From positions 124,001-188,000 of the forward strand of contig CANNGH010000003.1 in NCBI GenBank assembly GCA_947504115.1: a DNA stretch of 64,000 nucleotides, given 5' to 3'. Of the stretch, positions 1 to 9,546 are shown one piece after another; position 1 is the first letter of the stretch, and every line of letters starts with the position of its first letter. The notes beneath the pieces were generated by a model, which was given only the letters and a program-made list of their open reading frames with translations, was not told where the DNA came from and searched no databases. Origin of the DNA: an uncultured Sedimentitalea sp. (GTDB taxonomy: Bacteria > Pseudomonadota > Alphaproteobacteria > Rhodobacterales > Rhodobacteraceae). The position numbers were made by a program, and so were the translations under genes.

Positions 1-584
1 GCGCGCCAGGTGATGACGGTGCCCAGCCGGTCCGCCTCAAGCTCGAATTCCTTGGAATAACTGCGCGCACCGACATTCGCCCCCAGACGCGCGGCGGTCT
101 CGACGTCGCGTGCGCTGCCGCCGGTGAGGGTCGCCAGCCCTCCGAATATCTCGGCCCCGAGCGAGGCGTTCACCTGCTGTCGGTCAAGGTGATACGAGAT
201 GTGATGCGCCGCCTCATGCCCCATGACAAAGGCCAGCTCATCCGCATTGGCGACGTCCGCGATCATGGCGATGGTGAAGGTCAGCACCGGACGGCCATCG
301 CTGGCGCGGCTTTGATAGGCGTTCGGGGGCTGGCGCGGATCGTTGTCGACGCGAATCACGAAATCGCAATTCAGATTGCGGGCCCGGCTTCGGCATTCCT
401 GTTCGGCAACGGGCTGAACGTCGGCCACCACCTGCGAGAAATTGCGTGCCGCCTGCTGCGGACTGGGCAGTGTCAGCCCCGGATTCCGGGCCGGCGCGGG
501 CGATGGCGCGACCGGCACCACCATATCGCATGCCGCCAGCGAAAGGCCGGCGATCAGCGCCATGAGCAATCTTGTCAAATGCAT
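1..584 (-). CDS. M48-family metalloprotease, lipoprotein (truncated by window edge)
   Basis: Reverse-strand translation MHLTRLLMALIAGLSLAACDMV... has a lipobox (LAAC) and a zinc-protease HEAAHH motif, then EFELEADRLG; open to the window edge. Confidence 0.8.
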   Translation of the reverse strand, partial: MHLTRLLMALIAGLSLAACDMVVPVAPSPAPARNPGLTLPSPQQAARNFSQVVADVQPVAEQECRSRARNLNCDFVIRVDNDPRQPPNAYQSRASDGRPVLTFTIAMIADVANADELAFVMGHEAAHHISYHLDRQQVNASLGAEIFGGLATLTGGSARDVETAARLGANVGARSYSKEFELEADRLGTVITWR

Positions 585-738
585 GCGTCGTCCTTTGTCA
601 GGTTGCGGGCCTCGAGGCGCCCGCTTGGGCGGACAGTATCACAGCCCGGATGTCATGCCAGTGCCGATCCACCCGCCGGCGATGCCGGCGCGCAGGATGC
701 CGCTTGCATCCCGTCCCGACCCGGCGCACCATGTTTGC

Positions 739-996
739 ATGTTTACCATCGAACACGAATTCGACGCCACTGTGATCACACTTGTGGACGAAGGGTCCGC
801 GCCTTTGCAAGAGGATGTGGTGATCAACGGATTCGCCGAATGCGTGACGCTTGAACAATTCGATCCGCGCACCGATCGCGTCGTCACGATCACCCTGTCA
901 CCGTCGCAATTGCGGGAACTGGCGGCGGCGCTCGATCTTCCCGAGGGGGTTTATCGTCTGAAGCCGTCGGAAAAAGGTGCTCAGGACACTGAATAG
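739..996 (+). CDS. hypothetical protein (85 aa)
   Basis: In-frame start MFTIEHEFDATVITLVDEG within ORF 442..996; low-complexity-free acidic protein convergent with the DUF167 gene. Confidence 0.6.
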   Translation: MFTIEHEFDATVITLVDEGSAPLQEDVVINGFAECVTLEQFDPRTDRVVTITLSPSQLRELAAALDLPEGVYRLKPSEKGAQDTE

Positions 997-1259
997 ATGA
1001 ACGTCTTGTCACGCGACGTGTGACCGCGCTGCAATGTCAGGTGCGACGGCGCCACATTCATCGCCCGCGCCAGCAGCTTGCGCACCGCCTCGTTCGCCTT
1101 GCCGTCCTCGGGCGGGGCGGTGACCGCGATGCGCAAGGTTCCGTTTTCCCGCGTGACCGCGTTCTGCCGCGCGCCGGGCGTCACATGCACCGCGATTTCG
1201 CCGCCGGGGCGGGCCAGGTTCGACAGATCGGGCAGGTTGCGGATTTTCGGTTTTGCCAT
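981..1259 (-). CDS. DUF167 / YggU family protein
   Basis: MAKPKIRNLPDLSNLARPGGEIAVHVTPGARQNAV...PPEDGKANEAVRKLLARAM is the typical DUF167 core. Confidence 0.85.
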   Translation of the reverse strand: MAKPKIRNLPDLSNLARPGGEIAVHVTPGARQNAVTRENGTLRIAVTAPPEDGKANEAVRKLLARAMNVAPSHLTLQRGHTSRDKTFIYSVS

Positions 1260-1303
1260 TGCATCAGCATGCCCCGTGCCACCGAAAAAGGCCAGAACGC
1301 GAC

Positions 1304-1332
1304 CGGGGCGGGGCTCATGAAGCCCCGCCCCG
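1304..1332. terminator. 12-bp perfect-stem hairpin (CGGGGCGGGGCT-CATGA-AGCCCCGCCCCG)
   Basis: Perfect inverted repeat directly downstream of the 1360..1572 minus-strand gene; no clear U-tract, so function is inferred. Confidence 0.5.
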
Positions 1333-1359
1333 ACCATCGTCATGCCGCCAAATTATGGC

Positions 1360-1572
1360 TCAGCGCTCGCCCCCACGCGGCCCGCAATACTTGCAATGGT
1401 TCATGGCTGGTGCCGCGTTCGTTCCCATAACGTCTGCGGGCATCGTCTGAACCTCCGGGTGTTGACGAAGATCCGTCGGCTGTGCTTTTGCCGGTGCGCC
1501 CGCTATTGCCAAGGCAGAAGAGAGGCCGACCGTCAGAACCAAGGCGGCCCGCTGTTTTATAAACTGTGTCAT
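1360..1572 (-). CDS. small secreted hypothetical protein with C-terminal HCxxC
   Basis: 70 aa; Sec-type signal MTQFIKQRAALVLTVGLSSALAIAGAPAKA; C-terminus MNHCKYCGPRGGER; strong SD AAGGAG 6 nt upstream of ATG. Confidence 0.65.
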   Translation of the reverse strand: MTQFIKQRAALVLTVGLSSALAIAGAPAKAQPTDLRQHPEVQTMPADVMGTNAAPAMNHCKYCGPRGGER

Positions 1573-1605
1573 AATAACTCCTTACAAAAATAATCATTGA
1601 CATCA

Positions 1606-1621
1606 ACCGTATCGATACGGT
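1606..1621. promoter_or_regulatory. 16-bp perfect palindrome ACCGTATCGATACGGT, candidate operator
   Basis: Read directly; lies 34 bp upstream of the 1572 start, in the divergent intergenic region shared with the nitroreductase gene. Confidence 0.5.
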
Positions 1622-1758
1622 GGGAAGATCATACGCTAATGGCCGAGTCGGAAATAATCACAAAAAGCAACCTCCGTCAGATGTGATCTCGCGGTCGCGT
1701 TGACTCTCGACGCTGTGATGCCGAGATAGACGAAGCTCACGACCAGAGAGGCCCTGAC

Positions 1759-2337
1759 ATGACTCCTGACAGCCAGACGGCAATCGACTTTCTTTTGACC
1801 CGGCGTTCGCGCCCGGCAAAAACCCTGCAGCCTCCGGTGCCGGACGCCGACCAGCTTTTGCCGATCCTGACCGCCGCCGCGCGGTGTCCCGACCATGGCA
1901 AGCTGGAGCCGTGGCGCTTCATCGTGATCCAGGGGGCCGCCATGGCGCGTCTGGCGCAGGCGGTGCAGGAACGTGGCGAGGCGCTGGGGCTGGACGAGAA
2001 CCAGATCGCCAAGGGGCGCAGCCAGTTCGATCAGGGCCATCTCGCCGTCGCCGTGATCGAGGTGCAGCGCGAGTCCGACAAGATACCGGCGATCGAACAG
2101 ACCTATTCCGCCGCCGCAGCCTGTCTTTCCCTGCTGAACGCCGCGCTGGCCTCGGGCTGGGGCGCGAACTGGCTGACCGGCTGGGCCGCACATGACGCCG
2201 GGTTCCGCGAGACCGCGCTGGGCCTTCAGCCAAACGAACGCATCGTCGGATTCGTTCATATCGGAACCGAGCGCACGATCCCCTCGGAACGCCCCCGCCC
2301 GGACATCTCCGCGATCACGCAATGGGTCGATGAATGA
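1759..2337 (+). CDS. nitroreductase family protein (YdjA-like)
   Basis: DFLLTRRSRPAKTLQPPVPDADQLLPILTAAARCPDHGKLEPWRFIVIQG is typical of the FMN-binding nitroreductase N-terminus. Confidence 0.85.
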   Translation: MTPDSQTAIDFLLTRRSRPAKTLQPPVPDADQLLPILTAAARCPDHGKLEPWRFIVIQGAAMARLAQAVQERGEALGLDENQIAKGRSQFDQGHLAVAVIEVQRESDKIPAIEQTYSAAAACLSLLNAALASGWGANWLTGWAAHDAGFRETALGLQPNERIVGFVHIGTERTIPSERPRPDISAITQWVDE

Positions 2338-3065
2338 TCCTGAACGCCTTTTTCCTGGCGCTGGGGCAACTGGGCGATCCGCGATTCCGTCGCGTGCTGC
2401 TACTGGGTGTCGGCCTGACCATCGCGCTGCTGATCGCCAGCTATGTCGGGGTGCTGTGGCTGGTGCGCTGGCTGGTGGGCGAGGATGCGAGCCTGCCGTT
2501 CATCGGGCCGGTCGGCTGGCTGAACGATCTGGCCGGCTGGTCCTCGGTCGGGCTGATGCTGGTGTTGTCGGTGTTTCTGATGATGCCCGTCGCCTCGGCG
2601 ATCACCTCGCTGTTCCTGGACGAGGTCGCACAGGCGGTCGAGGATCGGCACTATCCCGCCCTGCCCCCGGCGAAACCGGTGCCGCTGGTCGATCAGGTGC
2701 TGGATACGATCGGTTTTCTCGGCGTGTTGATCGTGGCGAATATCATCGCGCTGATGCTGGCGACGGTGCTGTTCTTCTTTTTTCCGCCTGCCTGGGCGGC
2801 GGTCTTCTGGGGGTTGAACGGGTTTCTTCTGGGGCGTGAGTATTTCACCCTCGCCGCGATCCGGCGCGTCGGACGGGCCGAGGCCAAGCGCCTGCGCGCC
2901 CGTTACGCCGGCACGATCTGGCTGGCCGGAACCGTGATGGCTATTCCGCTGTCGGTGCCGCTGTTGAACCTGCTGATCCCGATCATCGGTGCCGCCACGT
3001 TCACCCACATCTTCCACGCGGCAGAGGCGCGGATGGTCGCGGTCAGGTCGGACCCATCCGGTTGA
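2334..3065 (+). CDS. EI24/CysZ-like integral membrane protein
   Basis: Multi-TM protein MILNAFFLALGQLGDPRFRRVLLLGVGLT...GREYFTLAAIRR...EAKRLRARYAG; start overlaps the nitroreductase stop (ATGA). Confidence 0.8.
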   Translation: MILNAFFLALGQLGDPRFRRVLLLGVGLTIALLIASYVGVLWLVRWLVGEDASLPFIGPVGWLNDLAGWSSVGLMLVLSVFLMMPVASAITSLFLDEVAQAVEDRHYPALPPAKPVPLVDQVLDTIGFLGVLIVANIIALMLATVLFFFFPPAWAAVFWGLNGFLLGREYFTLAAIRRVGRAEAKRLRARYAGTIWLAGTVMAIPLSVPLLNLLIPIIGAATFTHIFHAAEARMVAVRSDPSG

Positions 3066-3315
3066 ACATGTCGAAATCGCGCACCGAGATCCAGCCCGAC
3101 AGGATGATTCCCACGGCGATCAGCCAGATCACCAAGGCCACCACGGTGGAGATCAGCGCCTTTTTCCCGAGGTTGTGAACCTGCGGCGCCCCCTCGTGCG
3201 TGCCAGGTTCGACCTTGCCGCTTTCGCTTTGGGTCTGCACCCGGATCGGCAGCGCAACGAAAAAGACCATCACCCAGATGATCGCAAGCAGAACCAGCGA
3301 GGATGTGACGCTCAT
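3043..3315 (-). CDS. DUF1467 family small membrane protein
   Basis: MSVTSSLVLLAIIWVMVFFVALPIRVQTQSESGKVEPGTHEGAPQ matches the alphaproteobacterial DUF1467 pattern. Confidence 0.85.
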   Translation of the reverse strand: MSVTSSLVLLAIIWVMVFFVALPIRVQTQSESGKVEPGTHEGAPQVHNLGKKALISTVVALVIWLIAVGIILSGWISVRDFDMFNRMGPT

Positions 3316-3325
3316 CGCTTGTCCC

Positions 3326-3730
3326 TCAGACCTGTTCCAGTTCGATCAGGCATCCGTTGAAATCCTTGGGATGCAGGAACAGCACCGGTTTGCCGTGCGC
3401 GCCGATCTTCGGCTCGCCGCTGCCCAGAACGCGGGCGCCGGTTTCCTGCAAGCGATCACGCGCGGCGAGGATATCCTCGACCTCGTAACAGACGTGATGG
3501 ATGCCGCCCGACGGGTTCTTGTCCAGAAAACCCTGGATCGGGCTGTTTTCGCCCAGCGGATACAGCAATTCGATCTTGGTGTTGGGCAGTTCGATGAACA
3601 CGACCGTAACGCCATGGTCGGGCTCGTCCTGGGGCGCGCCGACATTGGCGCCCAGCGCAGTTCGGTATTGCTCGCACGCGGCTTCGAGATCGGGCACGGC
3701 GATGGCGACATGGTTCAGACGACCGATCAT
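3326..3730 (-). CDS. mce: methylmalonyl-CoA epimerase
   Basis: MIGRLNHVAIAVPDLEAACEQYRTALGA...GIHHVCYEVEDI...KPVLFLHPKDFNGCLIELEQV (VOC fold). Confidence 0.92.
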   Translation of the reverse strand: MIGRLNHVAIAVPDLEAACEQYRTALGANVGAPQDEPDHGVTVVFIELPNTKIELLYPLGENSPIQGFLDKNPSGGIHHVCYEVEDILAARDRLQETGARVLGSGEPKIGAHGKPVLFLHPKDFNGCLIELEQV

Positions 3731-3876
3731 GGAACACTCCCTCGGGGCATGGTGTCGCTGCGGTTATGCGGGCCGGACGCGCCGAGGGCAAGGGGGCGAA
3801 ATCGCACGTTGCGGCGTTTACCTCCTGTTAGCCAGGTATCCATAGGCTGGGACCGTCTGCTGAGAAAGGAAACGAC

Positions 3877-4596
3877 ATGGACGATTCGGACCCGTTCGCC
3901 GCCCGCCATATCCCGGCGACCGCCGCGCGCCCGCTTCTGGGATTGACCATCCTCGTGGTCGAGGACAGCCGCTTTGCCTCCGATGCGATGCGCCTGCTGT
4001 GCCTGCGCAGCGGGGCGCGGCTGCGCCGTGCCGATTGTCTGGCTTCGGCGCGCCGGCATCTTCGGACCTATCGCCCGTCGGTGATCATCGTCGATCTGGG
4101 ACTGCCGGACGGTTCGGGGCTGGACCTGATCGCGGAACTGGATCAGGCGGTGCCTCGCATCGGCGTGATTCTGGGCACATCCGGCGACGATCTGTCGGAA
4201 AATGCCACGCTGGCGGCGGGGGCCGACGGGTTCCTGGCCAAGCCGATCACCTCGCTCGCCGTCTTTCAGAACGCGATCCTGTCGCACATGCCGCCGGATC
4301 GCCAGCCACCGGGTCCGCGTCTGGTGCGTGACGACCATGTCCGCCCCGATCCGCTGGCCTTTCAGGACGACATGGCGCAGGTCGCCGATCTGCTGTGCGA
4401 TCGCAGCGAAGGCCACATGATCGACTACGTCGCGCAATTCGTCGGCGGCGTGGCGCGCAGCGCCGAGGATTTCGCGCTCGCGCAGGCCGCCGCCGATCTG
4501 GCCCGCGCCCGCGCCAGCGGAACGCCCTTCGCATCGGACAAGGCGCGGGTGGCGGCGCTGATCCAGCAGCGCCTGCAACAACGCCGGGCGATCTGA
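3877..4596 (+). CDS. response regulator (receiver domain with helical C-terminal region)
   Basis: ILVVEDSRFASDAMRLLCL...VIIVDLGLPDGSGLDLI...GADGFLAKPIT receiver motifs; no recognisable DNA-binding output. Confidence 0.8.
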   Translation: MDDSDPFAARHIPATAARPLLGLTILVVEDSRFASDAMRLLCLRSGARLRRADCLASARRHLRTYRPSVIIVDLGLPDGSGLDLIAELDQAVPRIGVILGTSGDDLSENATLAAGADGFLAKPITSLAVFQNAILSHMPPDRQPPGPRLVRDDHVRPDPLAFQDDMAQVADLLCDRSEGHMIDYVAQFVGGVARSAEDFALAQAAADLARARASGTPFASDKARVAALIQQRLQQRRAI

Positions 4597-4598
4597 TC

Positions 4599-4778
4599 AT
4601 GCTGGAGCTGTTTCTTGTCTCGGTTGTCAGCCTCGCCATCGTCCTCTGCCTGCAGGCCCACCGCGCCGCCCGCCAGACACGCTTCCATCGCGAGGGCGCG
4701 CGCGGTCAGACCAACGGGTCGGAGGATACCCGTACCGGCGCCGTCAGATCGCCCAACGCGCTGGTCTGGCGGCCCTGA
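4599..4778 (+). CDS. possible small membrane protein
   Basis: MLELFLVSVVSLAIVLCLQAHRAARQ, one TM, immediately follows the response regulator; overlaps the GNAT 3' end. Confidence 0.25.
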   Translation: MLELFLVSVVSLAIVLCLQAHRAARQTRFHREGARGQTNGSEDTRTGAVRSPNALVWRP

Positions 4779-5428
4779 TCGTCAAAGTTCGACGGCTCCA
4801 GCCATCGGCGAAAGGCCGCGCTGAGGGCTGGCCAGTCCTTGTCGATCACGGCGAACCAGGCGGTGTCACGATTGCGCCCCTTCACCACCAGGGCCTGCCG
4901 GAACACCCCTTCGTAGCTGAACCCCAACCGCTGCGCCGCCCGGCGTGACGCCATGTTCAGCGCGTCGCATTTCCATTCATACCGACGATACCCCGTGTCG
5001 AATGCCCAGCCCATCATCAAAGCCATCGCCTCGGTCGCGGCGCGGGTTTTCTGCAGGACCGGCGCGTAATTGATATGTCCCACCTCGATCGATCCGGCAG
5101 CGGGTTTGATCCGCAGATAGCTGGTCACGCCGCCGACCTGCCCGGTTTCCAGCGACCGCACCGCGAAAAACACGCTGTCGGCCTGCGCGGTCACCCCCTG
5201 CATCCAATCGCGATAGGCGTCCACAGTGGCGAACGGCCCGTAAGCCATGTAATCCCACAGTGCGTCATGCCCGCGATAGGCATCGAACAACGCCACCGCA
5301 TGACGATCCGGCGACAGCGGCTCAAGGCGCGCATATCGGCCCTGCATGGGCTCCGAAGGCGGATGCGGCGGCGGGGTCCAACCGCGCAGCTTAGCGCCCA
5401 AAGGGCGGTCGGATGAATCCTTTTCCAT
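4706..5428 (-). CDS. GNAT family N-acetyltransferase (RimJ/RimL type)
   Basis: Start chosen at MEKDSSDRPLGAKLRGWTPPPHPP; ...EVGHINYAPVLQKTRAATEAMALMMGWAFD...RRAAQRLGFSYEGVFRQ. Confidence 0.85.
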   Translation of the reverse strand: MEKDSSDRPLGAKLRGWTPPPHPPSEPMQGRYARLEPLSPDRHAVALFDAYRGHDALWDYMAYGPFATVDAYRDWMQGVTAQADSVFFAVRSLETGQVGGVTSYLRIKPAAGSIEVGHINYAPVLQKTRAATEAMALMMGWAFDTGYRRYEWKCDALNMASRRAAQRLGFSYEGVFRQALVVKGRNRDTAWFAVIDKDWPALSAAFRRWLEPSNFDDQGRQTSALGDLTAPVRVSSDPLV

Positions 5429-5533
5429 GGCGTTGACCCTAAACGCGGCAATCCGTCCCGCCAAGCGGCGGGAACCGCGCGGCCACGGAAACGTTGCCTC
5501 TCCATCCCGACACCTGAAACAGGAGCAACGCGC

Positions 5534-6010
5534 ATGACCGATATCTACGCTGCCATCAAATCCGACCACGACAACCACCGCGCCCTGCTGAAGCGCGTTG
5601 CGGATACCAGCGGCGCGTCCGAAGATCGCAAGGAGGCGTGGAACGAATTCTATTGCGACGTCAAAAGCCACGCCGCCGCCGAGGAAGAGACGTTCTATTC
5701 CAAGCTCATCTCGAAAACCTGGGGGCAGGACGCGGCGCGGCATTCGGTACATGAGCACCAGCAGATCGACGACATGCTGGAAGAGTTGAACAATGCGGAC
5801 ATGTCATCGGGCGGCTGGCTGCAGAAGTTCAAGACCCTGCGCCACGATTACGAACACCACATCGACGAGGAAGAGGACGAGGTATTCGAGCGCGCCCGTC
5901 AGGAAATCGACGATTCCGAGATCAAGGGCTATGGCGACCGCTTTCGTGCCCGCAAGGAGGAAGAGCGCAGCCTGATCGCCAAGAAGCGCGAGGATTCGCT
6001 GGAGGACTGA
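5534..6010 (+). CDS. hemerythrin HHE domain protein
   Basis: MTDIYAAIKSDHDNHRALLKRV...HAAAEEETFY...HEHQQIDDML...HDYEHHIDEEEDEVFERAR. Confidence 0.88.
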   Translation: MTDIYAAIKSDHDNHRALLKRVADTSGASEDRKEAWNEFYCDVKSHAAAEEETFYSKLISKTWGQDAARHSVHEHQQIDDMLEELNNADMSSGGWLQKFKTLRHDYEHHIDEEEDEVFERARQEIDDSEIKGYGDRFRARKEEERSLIAKKREDSLED

Positions 6011-6047
6011 GCAACGCCCGCCGGACCAAGCGGCCCGGCGTCCACCC

Positions 6048-7823
6048 TCATTCCTGCGGAATCACCCGCAGGCCCAGTTCCATCAACTGATCCGATGTCG
6101 CCTCTGACGGCGCGTTCATCATCAGGTCTTCGGCGCGCTGGTTCATCGGGAACATGATGACCTCGCGGATATTGGCCTCGTCCGCCAGCAGCATCACGAT
6201 GCGGTCGATGCCCGCCGCGCAGCCGCCATGGGGCGGCGCGCCGTACTGGAACGCGTTGACCATGCCGCCGAAGCGTTTGCGCACCTCGTCCGCGCCGTAT
6301 CCGGCGATCTCGAACGCCTTGAACATGATCTCGGGGCGGTGATTGCGGATCGCGCCGCTGACCAGTTCATAGCCGTTGCAGGACAGATCATACTGATAGC
6401 CCAGCACCTTCAGCGGATCGCCTTCCAGCGCCGCCATCCCGCCTTGGGGCATCGAAAACGGGTTGTGCTCGAAATCGATGGCGCCGGTTTCCTCGTCCCG
6501 CTCGTAAATCGGGAAATCGACAATCCAGGCAAAGGCGAACCTGTCTTGTTCCGTCAGCTTCAGTTCGTTGCCGATCTCGACCCGCGCCCGGCCTGCAACC
6601 GCCTCGAAATCCGACGGCTTGCCGCCGAGGAAGAACGCCGCATCGCCCATCCCGAGGCCAAGTTGCTGGCGGATCGCTTCGGTGCGTTCGGGGCCGATAT
6701 TCTTGGCCAGCGGGCCAGCGGCTTCCATCCCGCTCTCGCCCTCGCGCCAGAAGATATACCCCATTCCCGGCAGCCCTTCCCTCTGGGCAAAGGCGTTCAT
6801 CCGGTCGCAGAACTTGCGCGACCCGCCACCGGGGGCGGGAATCGCGCGGATCTGGGTGCCGTCCTGTTCCAGAAGCTTGGCGAAGATCGCGAAACCGGAA
6901 CCGGCGAAATGCTCGCTGACGATCTGCATCTTGATCGGGTTGCGCAGGTCGGGCTTGTCGGTGCCATACCATAGCGCAGAATCGGCATAGGATATCTGCG
7001 GCCAGACCTGGTCGACGGCGCGGCCTTTGCCGAACTCCTCGAACACACCGGCGATCACCGGCTGGATCGTGTCGAACACATCCTGCTGGGTGACGAACGA
7101 CATCTCCATGTCGAGTTGGTAGAAATCGGTGGGCGAGCGATCGGCGCGCGGGTCTTCATCGCGAAAACAGGGCGCGATCTGGAAATACTTGTCAAAGCCG
7201 CTGACCATGATCAGCTGCTTGAATTGCTGCGGTGCCTGCGGCAGCGCATAGAACCGGCCCGGATGCAGGCGCGACGGCACCAGAAAATCGCGCGCGCCCT
7301 CGGGGCTGGAGGCGGTGATGATCGGCGTCTGGTATTCGCGAAACCCCTTGTCCCACATCCGCCGCCGCATCGACGCGATCACGTCGCTGCGCAGGGTCAT
7401 GTTGGCCTGCATCGCCTCGCGCCGAAGATCGAGATAGCGATAGCGCAGGCGCGTTTCCTCGGGATACTCCTGATCGCCGAACACCATCAGCGGCAGTTCA
7501 CTGGCGGCGCCCAGAACCTCGATGTCGCGGATACAAACCTCGATCTCGCCGGTGGGCAGCTTCGGATTGACCAGACTTTCGTCGCGCGCCTTGACCTCGC
7601 CATCGATCCGGATGCACCATTCGCTGCGCAGCTTCTCGACCTGGTCGAAGACCGGACTGTCGCCATCGCACAACACCTGGGTCAAACCGTAATGATCGCG
7701 CAGATCGATGAACAACACGCCGCCATGATCGCGCACGCGATGCACCCAGCCCGACAGGCGGACGGTATCGCCGACATTTTCGGCGGTCAGATCGGCGCAG
7801 GTATGGCTGCGATAGGCGTGCAT
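6048..7823 (-). CDS. aspS: aspartyl-tRNA synthetase
   Basis: [46 protein letters not shown]; class II aaRS motifs ([21 protein letters not shown]). Confidence 0.97.
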   Translation of the reverse strand: MHAYRSHTCADLTAENVGDTVRLSGWVHRVRDHGGVLFIDLRDHYGLTQVLCDGDSPVFDQVEKLRSEWCIRIDGEVKARDESLVNPKLPTGEIEVCIRDIEVLGAASELPLMVFGDQEYPEETRLRYRYLDLRREAMQANMTLRSDVIASMRRRMWDKGFREYQTPIITASSPEGARDFLVPSRLHPGRFYALPQAPQQFKQLIMVSGFDKYFQIAPCFRDEDPRADRSPTDFYQLDMEMSFVTQQDVFDTIQPVIAGVFEEFGKGRAVDQVWPQISYADSALWYGTDKPDLRNPIKMQIVSEHFAGSGFAIFAKLLEQDGTQIRAIPAPGGGSRKFCDRMNAFAQREGLPGMGYIFWREGESGMEAAGPLAKNIGPERTEAIRQQLGLGMGDAAFFLGGKPSDFEAVAGRARVEIGNELKLTEQDRFAFAWIVDFPIYERDEETGAIDFEHNPFSMPQGGMAALEGDPLKVLGYQYDLSCNGYELVSGAIRNHRPEIMFKAFEIAGYGADEVRKRFGGMVNAFQYGAPPHGGCAAGIDRIVMLLADEANIREVIMFPMNQRAEDLMMNAPSEATSDQLMELGLRVIPQE

Positions 7824-8011
7824 GTCTCATATCCCTTCGGGCGGATTTGCGTCGCGCCGATACACCGTGCCAAGGGCGCAAAGTCAAGGGCCGCGCGGAA
7901 TCGCGCCAATTCCGCAGCCGATTTTCCTTTGCCGGGGATTGACCTAAGTTGTTGAGGGCGCAGAATAAGGACTTTTGTGGTTGAACCGCCAATGAACGAA
8001 CAGGTGCAAAC

Positions 8012-9238
8012 ATGTGGCAGACCATATTCGACAGGATGGCGTCACGCCTGATCCAAACCGGCAGACTGACCGTCACCATGCCGCAGGGAGACCGCCGCAG
8101 CTATGGCCCCGGTGGCGCGCTTGAGGCCGAAGTCGCGATCAGCGATACAGCAACGCTGCGTGCGCTGTGTCTCAGCCCCGAACTCGCCCTGGGCGAGGGG
8201 TATATGGACGGTCGCATCACCATTGCCGGAAATGATATCGAAACCCTGCTTCGCCTCGTGATGAGCAACTGGCAGGCCGAGGTCATGCCGCTCTGGGTGC
8301 GCGGCACCATGCGGGCACGGTTTCTGGCGCGGGCGGCGGTCATGCGCAACACCGCCAACAGCGCGCGCGCCAACGTGGCGCATCACTATGATATCTCCGA
8401 CGACCTCTACCGCCTGTTTCTGGACCGCGACATGCAATACAGTTGCGCCTATTTCGCCCAGCCCGACATGAGCCTCGACGCGGCGCAGGAGGCGAAAAAG
8501 GCCCATATCGCCGCCAAGCTGCAAATCGAGCCGGGGATGCGGGTGCTGGACATCGGCTGCGGCTGGGGTGGAATGGCGCTGACGCTCGCGCGCGATCACG
8601 GCGCGCATGTGACTGGCGTGACCCTGTCGCGGAACCAGTTGGCCACAGCGCAGGCCCGCGCCCGCGACGAGGGGCTGCGGGACCGGGTCGATTTCCGCCT
8701 GCTCGATTATCGCGAACTGGACGAGACGTTCGACCGGATCGTGTCCGTGGGCATGCTGGAACATGTCGGCGTGCCCCATTACGGCGAATATTTCGAGCGG
8801 GTCGGTAATCTGCTGGCGCCGGATGGCGTCGCCCTCATCCACTCCATCGGCCGCAGCGCACCGCCGACCGTGCAATCGCGCTGGCTCGACCGCTATATCT
8901 TTCCGGGCGGCTATGTGCCGTCCCTTTCTGAACTGGCGGTCCCGGTCGAGAACGCCGGACTCTGGCAACTGGATATCGAGATCCTGCGCCTGCACTACGC
9001 GATGACCCTGCGCCATTGGCTGACCCGATTCGACGCCCACAGCGACCAGGTCCGCCAGATGTATGACGACCGTTTCATCCGCATGTGGCGTTATTACCTC
9101 ATCAGCAGCATGCTGACATTCGAAGTCGGCATGCTGGCGGTGTTCCACCTGCAACTCGGGCATCAGCGCGATGCCGTCCCGCTGACACGCGATTATCTTT
9201 ATCGGCGGAACGCCGGCGCGCGCGCCGCCGCGGAGTAA
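8012..9238 (+). CDS. cfa: cyclopropane-fatty-acyl-phospholipid synthase family SAM methyltransferase
   Basis: AHHYDISDDLYRLFLDRDMQYSCAYF...VLDIGCGWGGMALTLARDHG...SVGMLEHVG. Confidence 0.93.
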   Translation: MWQTIFDRMASRLIQTGRLTVTMPQGDRRSYGPGGALEAEVAISDTATLRALCLSPELALGEGYMDGRITIAGNDIETLLRLVMSNWQAEVMPLWVRGTMRARFLARAAVMRNTANSARANVAHHYDISDDLYRLFLDRDMQYSCAYFAQPDMSLDAAQEAKKAHIAAKLQIEPGMRVLDIGCGWGGMALTLARDHGAHVTGVTLSRNQLATAQARARDEGLRDRVDFRLLDYRELDETFDRIVSVGMLEHVGVPHYGEYFERVGNLLAPDGVALIHSIGRSAPPTVQSRWLDRYIFPGGYVPSLSELAVPVENAGLWQLDIEILRLHYAMTLRHWLTRFDAHSDQVRQMYDDRFIRMWRYYLISSMLTFEVGMLAVFHLQLGHQRDAVPLTRDYLYRRNAGARAAAE

Positions 9239-9255
9239 ATGCAGGGAAAGGTCCA

Positions 9256-9290
9256 CGCCCCGCGCCGGCCTGACACCGAAGGCGGGGCGC
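9256..9290. terminator. putative hairpin terminator downstream of cfa
   Basis: CGCCCCGC ... GCGGGGCG followed by CTTTCC; weak T-tract. Confidence 0.35.
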
Positions 9291-9353
9291 TTTCCACTTC
9301 CACGGTCATCGGCTCCCCAGCCTGTACCGTAGAACCAAGTGACCCCGAAACTG

Positions 9354-9448
9354 TTTCCACTTTCTTAAAATACCCTCGCCGAAGGCGAAAAAAAATCCGT
9401 TCATGAGCATTGTAAGCCTCCGGCATGGGTATTTCAGGAAAGTGGAAA
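9354..9448. repeat. 33-bp imperfect inverted repeat (about 28/33 matching) with 29-nt loop
   Basis: Left arm tttccactttcttaaaataccctcgccgaaggc (9354-9386); right arm gcctccggcatgggtatttcaggaaagtggaaa (9416-9448), reverse-complementary except for about 5 positions. Confidence 0.8.
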
Positions 9449-9546
9449 GACAGGGGCGCTCGACCCCCTTGCACCTGTTCGCCTCACGCCTATAACGCAG
9501 CCAGTTTGGGCGCATGGGGGCGCCCTCAGTCGAAAGGGGCCGCGCC

